Made by a program: the position numbers and the translations under genes
Source: an uncultured Bryobacterales bacterium
Lineage (GTDB): Bacteria; Acidobacteriota; Terriglobia; Bryobacterales; UBA6623
Assembly (NCBI GenBank): GCA_951813605.1
Contig: OX638379.1
Span: forward strand, 2,056,471 to 2,120,470
DNA length: 64,000 bases
Direction: 5' to 3'
Notes under the pieces: generated by a model
Seen by the model: only the letters and a program-made list of their open reading frames with translations
Database searches by the model: none
Told to the model about the DNA's origin: nothing
Shown here: positions 35,472 through 43,218 of the stretch, one piece after another
How positions within the stretch are numbered: position 1 is the first letter of the stretch
Layout: each line of letters starts with the position of its first letter

Positions 35472-37379
35472 CTACGGCGAACCCATCTTATCAATGCGAA
35501 TGGCTGTCGCCTTGAATTCGGCGGTTCCCGACTTCGGATCGACGGCGTCGATCGTCAGCTTGTTGGTGTCGACCTGATCGGGAAAGTGGGTTGTCATGAA
35601 CGCAAGCCCCGGACGCAATCCGGGGTCGAACCGAACCGGTGCAACAACCGATCCACGGCGGGAGCTCACGATGACCTCCTCGAACTCGTCCAAGCCATGC
35701 CGTTCGCCGTCCTCCGGAGAGAGATCCAACGTCTCCCCCCACCGAAGGGGGGAAGAGTAGAGGCCGGTTTGAACTCCGGTGTTGTACGAGTCAAGCCTCC
35801 TGCCGGTAGTCAGACGGATGGGGAATTCCTCGTCAAGCGCGTCCACAGGCGGCCTATGCTCGATAGCGGCAAATGGCGCGCGCGGGCCCACCCGAGGCCG
35901 GGCCCAGAGGCGTCCGTGCAGGAACAGCTCGCCCGGATGCGACTCGTCATAGCAGGGCCAGCGAATGCCGTCCAGCTTCTCTAGACGCTCGTAACTCATG
36001 CCCGCGTGCATCGGGCTCAGCGTGCGCAGTTCGTCCCACAAGGTCCTTGCGTCAGCCTCTCCCCAATCGTGCCCGAGGCGCTTGGCGAGATCGAAGATGA
36101 TCCGCATGTCATCGCGAGCGCCGGGCGGGGGTTGCACGGCTCGCCGCACGCGCTGCACCTTTCGTTCACTGCTGGTCACCGTGCCCTCGGACTCGGCCCA
36201 CCCCGCTTGGGCCGGCAGGACGAGGTCGGCGATCTCGGCAGTTTGGGTAAGGAAAAGGTCCTGCACCACCAGAAAGTCCAAGCCTTCCATCAGGCGGAGC
36301 GCACGGTTCTTGTCGGCTTCCGAGCTGACCGGATTCTCGCCCAGGACATAGAGTGTGGTCAGATCGCCGCGCTCCATTGCGTCAAACATCCCGCTCAGGT
36401 GCCAGCCCCTCCTGGGCGGGATCTTGCAGTTCCAAGCGGCCTCGAACTTGGCTCGAAGCTCGTCGTTTTCAAGGTGCTGGAATCCCGTGAGACGATCGGG
36501 CAGGGCTCCCATGTCGCCGCCTCCCTGCACGTTATTCTGGCCGCGCAGCGGACACAGGCCCGATCCGTAGCGTCCGACATGGCCTGTGAGGAGGGCTAGG
36601 TTGATTAACGCGCGGACATTGTCCACCGCGTTGTGATGCTCGGTGATGCCGAGCGTCCAGCACAGCTGGGCGGTGGAGGCTTTGGCGTAGGAATGAGCAA
36701 GGTCCCTAATTGCTTCGCGCGGCACCCCGGTCTCTCGTTCGGCGTACTCGAGAGTGAAGTCGCTTACCGCGTCACAATATGCGTCGAACCCGCTCGTTGC
36801 GTGCTCAATAAAGAAACGATTCTCCAAGCCGGCCTCGAGGATCTCCCGGCCTACGGCGTTGGCAAGAACGATGTCAGTGCCTACGTCGATGCCTAGCCAG
36901 CGGTCGGACCATTGGGCCGAACTGGTCCGGCGAGGGTCTACCGTAAACAGCGAGGCACCGTTGTGAATTCCCTTCAGGACGTGGTGGAAATAGATTGGAT
37001 GCGTCTCGCGGGCATTTGAGCCCCACAGGACGATCAGGTCCGTATTCTCGACTTCCTCGTACGAGCTGGTGCCGCCTCCGGCCCCGAATGCTGCCGCCAG
37101 ACCGGCGACGCTCGGAGCGTGTCAAGTTCGGTTGCAACTGTCGATGTTGTTGCTTCCAATGACACTCCGAACAAACTTCTGCGCGGCGAAGTTCAACTCG
37201 TTTGTTGTTTTCGAGCAACTGAACATTCCGAAGGATTTCGGAGCGCCGCGGTCGATAGCGAGCTGGAAGGCATTGGCAGCCAAGTCCAAGGCCTCGTCCC
37301 AAGTACTAGGTTGCAAAGACCCATCCCGCCGAACGAGGGGTTCCGTCAGACGCACACTGCGCTTGGAGTGGCTGGCCAT
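35472..37379 (-). CDS. Formate dehydrogenase catalytic subunit, selenoprotein (in-frame TGA at 37122-37124)
   Basis: Reading through one TGA joins two same-frame segments into a roughly 635-aa Mo/W-bisMGD oxidoreductase. Before the TGA: RLTEPLVRRDGSLQPSTWDEA and GSNNIDSCNRT. After it: HAPSVAGLAAAFGAGG. This is exactly the FdhF active-site context, with selenocysteine at residue 86. Later domains are intact (LWGSNARETHP, TGHVGRYGSGLCPLRGQNN, the C-terminal PDQVDTNKLTIDAVDP). It lacks the N-terminal 4Fe-4S domain, which is found in the Fe-S gene of this operon. A conventional gene finder would split it at 37122. The N-terminal start (ATG 37379 or GTG 37400) is uncertain. It oxidises formate, or reduces CO2. 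Confidence 0.85.
37085..37124 (-). promoter_or_regulatory. Bacterial SECIS element at the formate dehydrogenase UGA
   Basis: Directly 3' of the TGA the RNA can form a 6-bp stem GUCGCC/GGCGGC closed by the loop GGUCU. E. coli fdhF has the loop GGUCU flanked by GC pairs at the same distance: the GGU codon is the seventh codon after UGA in both. This hairpin recruits SelB-Sec-tRNA so the stop is read as selenocysteine. Confidence 0.75.
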
Positions 37380-37472
37380 ATGGCCTAAATCATAGCCCAC
37401 TCCCGGCCCAGGCGATTCGCAGGATTCGAGGGGGCTGGGCCCTTTCGCGGCGTAGTCTAAAATATCGGCGCG

Positions 37473-38936
37473 ATGAACAGGCAATTCTGTGCGCTCCTGG
37501 CGGTGGTGCTTGCGGGGTGCGGTCAGGCCCCGCCCGAGCGGCCTAACGTCATCATCATGATGGCGGACGATCTGGGATGGGGCGACGTCGGAGCCAACGG
37601 CGGCAAGGTAATCCAGACGCCGCACATCGACGCTCTGGCGGAGCAAGGGGTGCTACTCACCGATGGCTACGTGTCCGCGGCAGTCTGCAGCCCGTCGCGT
37701 GCCGGCTTGTACACAGGCAGGCACCAGCAGCGACACGGGTTCGAATACAACATCGCGGGGCGTGACACGGACATGGGCATGTCGATCGAGGAGACCACGA
37801 TCGCCGACATGGTGCGCGAACAGGGATATGCATCTGGATTGATCGGCAAGTGGCACCTTGGGAAGCGCAAGGAACATCACCCGCTCAGCCGCGGTTTCGA
37901 CGAGTACTACGGCATGCTGGCGGGAGCGTCGACTTACATCGATTCCAGAAAAGAGGGCGTGGAGTCATGGCCGCCAAACAATGCTCCGACGGTTCGATCC
38001 GAAGGCAACGCGATTTACGACGGACGGGACCCGGTCGAAGTGGAGGAATACATCACGGACGTCTTTCGTGACAAGGCGCTGGACTTCATCGAGAGACACC
38101 GCGCCGAGCGGTTCTTTCTCATGCTCACGCCCAACGCTCCTCACACCCCGCTGCAGGCGACCAAGGAGTATCTGGACCGGTACCGCCACCTCGAAAACGA
38201 CAGCGAGCGCATCTATTCCGCGATGGTCGCAGCCGTGGACGACTATGTCGGAGCTGTGACCGCCAAGCTGCGCGAGCACGGACTCGAAGAGAACACGCTC
38301 ATGGTGTTCCTGTCGGATAACGGATGCGCTGGATAGGTGGTCGAGCGCTGCTCGAACGGACCTCTCAGAGGCAACAAGCGCTACTACTGGGACGGTGGAA
38401 TCCGCATTCCGTTCATCGCGAAATGGCCCGCGGGCGTTCCCAACGGCGTCAAGTACAGCCAGCCAGTGATTTCGCTGGATCTGTTCGCGACGGTGGCCGC
38501 GGCTGTGGGATCGGACGTGACGGCGCAGGATAGCATCAACCTGCTCCCACACTTGCGAGGGGAAATGGACGAAGCTCCCCACGAATACCTGTTCTGGAGG
38601 GCAAAGCCCAACGTCGCGGTTCGCAAGGGCAACTGGAAACTCTGGAAAGTCAACAAGAGCGATCTCGACGCGACCGCGATCACCGACCGCGCCGCACGAC
38701 GGCTGCCGATGCAGGCTTGGCCGCAAGACTCGCCGCTTGGGCAGATGACGCTCCTGTACGACCTATCCAACGACATCGGCGAGCTGACAAACGTCGCGAG
38801 CAACAATCCGGACGTTGTGGCGGACCTTGAAGCCGCGATCGAGGCATGGGACGGGGAGATGGGCGAACCAATGTGGCCGGCATTCCGCTCGACGCTGGAT
38901 GAAATTGACGGTCAGATGGTGCATCTGTTCTTCTGA
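37473..38936 (+). pseudogene. Sulfatase lipoprotein interrupted by an in-frame amber (TAG) codon
   Basis: Two same-frame pieces of one arylsulfatase-type gene, 287 codons and then 200 codons, with a single TAG at 38334-38336 between SDNGCAG and VVERCSNGPLRG. The N-terminal half has a lipobox (LAGC, Cys16), the metal-binding ADDLGWGD and the formylglycine motif CSPSRAG (Cys72). The second half contains GGIRIPFIAKWPAG and the C-terminal subdomain. Both halves look otherwise healthy. The best explanations are a recent nonsense mutation or a sequencing error; suppression cannot be shown. It is divergent from the formate dehydrogenase gene. Confidence 0.85.
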
Positions 38937-40300
38937 TCCGCACGGCCGTGATTCACGCTACCCTTCCAATCGAGGTCGCACCCAGACGCCACGGCGCTTT
39001 TCGGGGTAGCCGATTCGACCCGCAGCCGGCCCGACAGAGCGGATCGCAAGATCATTTCAAAGATGTGGTCTGCAGTTCCGACTTGCGATGCGAGAGCTGC
39101 ATTCGGAAGCCAGAAGCGGGTCCGCGAGAGAGGTGACAACCTGTTCTCGAAAGGCGACTCACTAGAGCGGCCGGTTCTTTTCTGGCCTGAAACATGGTGG
39201 AGATCGCTACGAATAGTGCACGATGGGACGGGGCTGGCGCGAATCTGAACGGAAAATGGCTTTGAGCCGAACCAGCGAGGTTTCAGCCTGATTGCTCCGC
39301 CAAGGATCGGCGCGGAAGTGGCACGAGCCCTGATTCCCAATTGAAGGAGTAGACGTAGCTGTTCTGGCCCTCGAGGGCGGGCGGCGCGTGCCGGCCAAGG
39401 GCCCCTACATAGGCGAGACGGGACCATGATTCTCGGGCAGATCTGAAAGACGTTGCTGGAGAATCACTTGCGGTGGTTGCCGGGCTGGCGGAAAAGACCG
39501 CTTAACACCCGAGGCGGGATTTGCCATGGCAGTCAAGAACACGGTTCCTGCGAGCTGCCATGGATCCCCGCATCAAGAATCCCCCGCCTACCAGCTTCTT
39601 CGGCGGGCGCTTAACGCGCCGGCATCCCGACGCTGCCAGCCAAGCGCGCCCAGAACGGGCAGCCCGGTCCGCACAAGACGGTCGCTCCGACCCGCAGCTG
39701 CTGATCGAAGACAGGTTGGGGGCCTGGCGCCGCTACGCCTGCAGCTGGCAGAGCCGGAGCAGACGGGCTGTGGAATGAATTCGTCGAGAGCCAACAGGTT
39801 GGGGGGCGAATGACGGCGCTCGCCCCCGAATCGGGCCTGATAGCGTCAGTTCGGCAGGGCCGTTATCTGGTCGAGAAGGTCAGGCCGCCTTCATCCACAG
39901 AAGCGACCCTTGCCGATCTCTTTTGCCTGGACGACGACGCTCAGGGGGAGCCACCATCGGTTTAGTGGGAGCACGTATTCCGCAGCAGAATCGCCCGCCT
40001 CTCATCCATGATGAATCTGCTTCTATGCCGATTCCGGAACCTAGGCGCGCACTCGACTCTTTGGGAAAGACCGGACAGTCGCGCCGCACGCTCTCTAGCG
40101 GCGTTCGTCCTGACCGCCCGACCTTGTGCCAATCGCTCCGGAAACCGACGATTTAATGGGGCCATTTATCTGCTACAAACTGCTCTGAACTGCTCCGATT
40201 TGTCCCCTAGTACTCCTTGGCGATCTTACGTCGCAGGTCCGAACTCAATTTGCAAACGTTGAAATACAGTGACTTACATGCTTCTCAAGGGGTCGTGGGA
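38937..40300. other. Long intergenic region, no supported gene
   Basis: About 1.36 kb between the sulfatase and the malate synthase locus. Several open frames of 60-170 codons exist on both strands, but none shows a motif, a start signal or consistent composition. A small inverted pair CCGCC...GGCGG around 39587-39608 was noted. It may be decayed sequence at the edge of the plastic zone. Confidence 0.55.
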
Positions 40301-40347
40301 TGGAGGCGCGGGTGGGGTAGAACCCACGAATAAGGGTTTTAGTAGTC
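40301..40347 (-). pseudogene. tRNA-Cys 3'-half remnant (copy A)
   Basis: On the minus strand this reads a tRNA-like 3' end: a T-stem and loop GTGGGTTCTACCCCAC with one T-loop base missing, an acceptor CCGCGCC and TCCA at the end. The word ATTCGTGGGTTC is typical of bacterial tRNA-Cys. The anticodon arm is degraded (ACTACTAAAACC) and no 5' half is present. It lies immediately upstream of the malate synthase start and matches copy B at 42411 in the same orientation. Confidence 0.6.
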
Positions 40348-40355
40348 TATTGGCG

Positions 40356-42245
40356 ATGCCAAATTTTTCCGACGTGGTCGAGATCCGGGCGGGAGTCCAA
40401 GACCGCTACCCCGATGTTCTAACTTCCAAGGCCATAGAGGTCATCGCCGAGCTAGCTCACTTCGACAGCGATCGCAAGGCTGTGATGCAGGCCAGACTCG
40501 ATCGGCGCCGCCGGCGCGCGGAGCAGGGGGAGAGGATTCAGTTCCTGGATCCCGAGTCCACCATCCCTCGGACAAACATTAAGGTTGCTGACGCACGAGC
40601 AGGGCGGTTTACGGGATCAGCTATCCCTGGCGATCTGAAATGCCAGTGGGTGCAAGGCACCGGTCCCGGTGCAAAGCCGCGCTCGCGGTTGGAGAGCAGC
40701 ATCCGCAATGTCGCATACGCTCTTCTGTCGGGGGCGGATGGATGGATGTTCGACGGCGAGGACGCCCTAGGCCAGATCGAGACGATGTCGCTCGACAATC
40801 AGCGAAATCTTCGAATGGCGTTCTCAAAGGACCCGATCTTCTTGCAAGCGGCCGAGGGTGTCGCGGCACAGATGAACACTTGGGCGAAGGGCTTCTTTGG
40901 CAGGAAGACGATTTCGGATTGGCGGCAACAGCTCGACTTCACAACGAAGATTTTTCGGGCGCGCGGGCTGCATTTGGAAGATCGCCACATTCGTAACGCC
41001 GACGGGAGCGGCTTTTCCGCATCGATCGTTGACGCCGCGCTCTACGTCGCGAATAACCACGAGGCGTTTGCGGATCAGGGCACTAGCCTGGTTTTTTACT
41101 TGCCGAAGATCCAAACCGCTGAGGAAGCGGCGCTGTGGAACGACATCCTGAGCGGTATCGAGAGCTGCTTGGGATTGGGAAATGGCGCCATCAAGACCTA
41201 TGTTCTGGTCGAGCAGATTGAAGCTTCGTTTCAGTTGATGGAGATTCGCGCGGCCTTGGGACTCCGATTTGTCGGCTTTAACACGGGCCGCTGGGACTAC
41301 ATCAACAGCGTCGCCGACGCGATGGCTTGGGATCCCGGGTTTATCCACCCAAATATCGATGCGGTAGCGATGACATATGGCTACATGCGCAACTATGAAG
41401 ACCGCGTCCGGCGGGCGACCAACACGCGCGACGAGAAGGGCCAGTACGCGCTGTGGCAGGGCGGCATGGAGCCCAACATTCCGGTCGGGTCCGAGGCCGG
41501 CGTTTCGGCGAGCATGGCGAAGGCGAGGGCGGGCGCCGAACGGGAACAGCGGGAGGGTGCCAGCGGGAAATGGGTGGCGCACTGGAAGATGGTGCACATC
41601 ATTCGCCCGGTCTGGGACAAGGCCGGCGAAGCGAACCAGGCCGGCCGGCCGTTCCCGGCGCTGACCTACACCGATGCCGACGCCGATGGGCTAACGCTGC
41701 TTGAGCCAGCGCCACGGACGATTCGCGGGGCGAGGGACCTGATTAGCGTGGCGGTGCAGTATGGCAACGCTTTCGAGCAGGGGTTCCAGGCGGCGGCGCT
41801 CAAGCCCGCGGATTTCTTTGGCAACGACGACGTGCTCTACCTCATGGAGGACATGGCGACGGGCGAGATTCGCCTGAGCATCTTGTGGGAGTGGTTGCAC
41901 AAGACGGCCGCGCTGACGGCCGACGATCCCGAGACTGGCGCCAAGGAGGGCGATCCGTTTACGGAAGAGATGTTTACTAGGCTCCTGGCGGAAGAGTACG
42001 CGAAGCTTCAGCAGGCCAACGATGTCGATGTTCACGATGACTCGAAGCAAACGACGCTGCCGGTCGCGAAGGTGATTGTCGAGAAATACGTGAGGTTCGC
42101 CAAGAAGGCCCCTTGGATGGTCGATTTGCTCAATATCAACCTGACCGTCGAGCAGGAAGCGACCGCCGACGAACGGGCACGCGACTTCCTAGACCGATTC
42201 GCCAACGACGGCGTGCGGATCACGAATAACTTGGATTTCGCCTGA
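40356..42245 (+). CDS. aceB: Malate synthase
   Basis: A 629-aa malate synthase, condensing glyoxylate and acetyl-CoA to malate in the glyoxylate cycle. Visible markers are the central TYVLVEQIEASFQLMEIR and FVGFNTGRWDYINS followed by MAWDPGFIHPN, equivalent to the family's catalytic RWDYI segment, and the acidic MFDGEDALG earlier. The C-terminal helical plug (LSILWEWLHKTAAL) is present. The start at ATG 40356 matches a normal N-terminus; the open frame extends 29 codons further through the tRNA remnant. No isocitrate lyase gene lies in the window. It is flanked by two tRNA-Cys 3' remnants. Confidence 0.9.
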   Translation: MPNFSDVVEIRAGVQDRYPDVLTSKAIEVIAELAHFDSDRKAVMQARLDRRRRRAEQGERIQFLDPESTIPRTNIKVADARAGRFTGSAIPGDLKCQWVQGTGPGAKPRSRLESSIRNVAYALLSGADGWMFDGEDALGQIETMSLDNQRNLRMAFSKDPIFLQAAEGVAAQMNTWAKGFFGRKTISDWRQQLDFTTKIFRARGLHLEDRHIRNADGSGFSASIVDAALYVANNHEAFADQGTSLVFYLPKIQTAEEAALWNDILSGIESCLGLGNGAIKTYVLVEQIEASFQLMEIRAALGLRFVGFNTGRWDYINSVADAMAWDPGFIHPNIDAVAMTYGYMRNYEDRVRRATNTRDEKGQYALWQGGMEPNIPVGSEAGVSASMAKARAGAEREQREGASGKWVAHWKMVHIIRPVWDKAGEANQAGRPFPALTYTDADADGLTLLEPAPRTIRGARDLISVAVQYGNAFEQGFQAAALKPADFFGNDDVLYLMEDMATGEIRLSILWEWLHKTAALTADDPETGAKEGDPFTEEMFTRLLAEEYAKLQQANDVDVHDDSKQTTLPVAKVIVEKYVRFAKKAPWMVDLLNINLTVEQEATADERARDFLDRFANDGVRITNNLDFA

Positions 42246-42410
42246 TTTCCGACCGATCGGCGGCGTCCTAGCCAGCGGGCGTAGCTCGCTACGCTCTCTG
42301 CCAGCCATTCCAGCTCGGGGTCACGGAATTCTTCGTACCCCTCTTTGACGACATGAATCGACGCGGGTTTGTGGTCGCTCCCCTCGAAGTCGGCAGAACG
42401 GGTCTCCGGG

Positions 42411-42462
42411 TGGAACCTGCAGGTGGGAGTCGAACCCACGAACAAGGGTCTTGCAGACCTTT
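42411..42462 (-). pseudogene. tRNA-Cys 3'-half remnant (copy B)
   Basis: The minus strand reads AAGGTCTGCAAGACCC, an anticodon arm with GCA (Cys), then TTGTTC and the intact T-arm GTGGGTTCGACTCCCAC, ending TTCCA. Only the 3' half exists: the acceptor complement expected about 75 bp away is absent, and the acceptor side is one base too long. It shares the core AACCCACGAAyAAGGGTyTT with copy A 2.1 kb to the left, in the same orientation. Confidence 0.65.
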
Positions 42463-42836
42463 TTGTAGATTGATTCTTCTTATTGAATTTAAAGGACTTA
42501 TATGTGAATCGATACAGGCTTGGGGCCACATTGTACGCAAGAACCTCCAACCGCAGGCAGCCCTCCAGAGACTCCTTGTGCGTGTTTCGTCCGCTGATCC
42601 TCTTCAAATCGCTGATCACCCGCTGAGCCGAACTCAGGAATGCGCCAGCTTCGTAGCCTGCTTCGGGACTTCCTTCGGACTGGAATCAAAGTAGGTGTTC
42701 TTGTTCGCAATCCGCAACGGCGTTTCACCCCACCCCCTCTTACGCGATCGTCAGGCTCTGATCCAGTCTTCTCAAGGCAAGCTAAAGAGTCCACAAGAAC
42801 AGGGTCACTCCACCTGTCCATGAAAAGATAGTAACT
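42463..42836. other. Intergenic region, no supported gene
   Basis: About 370 bp between the tRNA-Cys remnant and an IS30 tail. Locally AT-rich near the remnant (TTCTTATTGAATTTAAAGG). Open frames on both strands are unsupported. Confidence 0.5.
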
Positions 42837-42933
42837 CTATCGCCGACCTGCTCAACGGCAGCCCCCGCAAGGCCCTCGGCTTCCTCCCCCCGCCGTGGTC
42901 TTCACCGAGTGCCTGTCCCGCAACACCGCCTGA
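42837..42933 (+). mobile_element. IS30-family transposase 3' remnant
   Basis: The translated sequence IADLLNGSPRKALGFLPP, followed after a one-base shift by VVFTECLSRNTA and a stop, reads as the C-terminal end of an IS30-family transposase, whose conserved LN-x-RPRK-x-LG-x-x-P phrase it resembles. Only about 30 codons survive and no catalytic DDE region or terminal repeat was found. It is a relic marking past insertion. Confidence 0.6.
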
Positions 42934-43218
42934 CGGCCGCATGCGGCCCGCCTTGGGGGCTCATGTCGGAACCCTCCCCGAGGGCGCGCCGCCACTCCTA
43001 CGCCGCCCTTGGTGCAGTGCGCAGGTCGGACCCATCCCCTCCGGCCCTCGAAAACTCACTTCTTATCAGGAAACACGAGCTCACTCTGCTGTGCTGGACC
43101 CCGCTTTGGGGTATGCTGGCTCTGGTTGCACAACTTGTTGCAACTGCCTATGCTGGTCTGAGTCTCCTCCTTCGTTGGACTCCAGCTCGGCGGTGCAATT
43201 CACACTGGAATGGATCCT
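42934..43218. other. Short non-coding stretch before the STAND NTPase
   Basis: About 285 bp. An imperfect inverted word TTGCACAACTTGTTGCAAC occurs near 43125-43145, possibly an IS end relic. No gene supported. Confidence 0.4.

Noticed and set aside
36828-37121. Treating the formate dehydrogenase as a frameshifted pseudogene
   Set aside because: The two pieces share one frame with no indel, and the TGA has the selenocysteine sequence context and hairpin, which is better explained by readthrough.
38912-39427. 171-codon minus-strand open frame next to the sulfatase
   Set aside because: No motif, no signal peptide, no ribosome binding site; composition fits a shadow frame.
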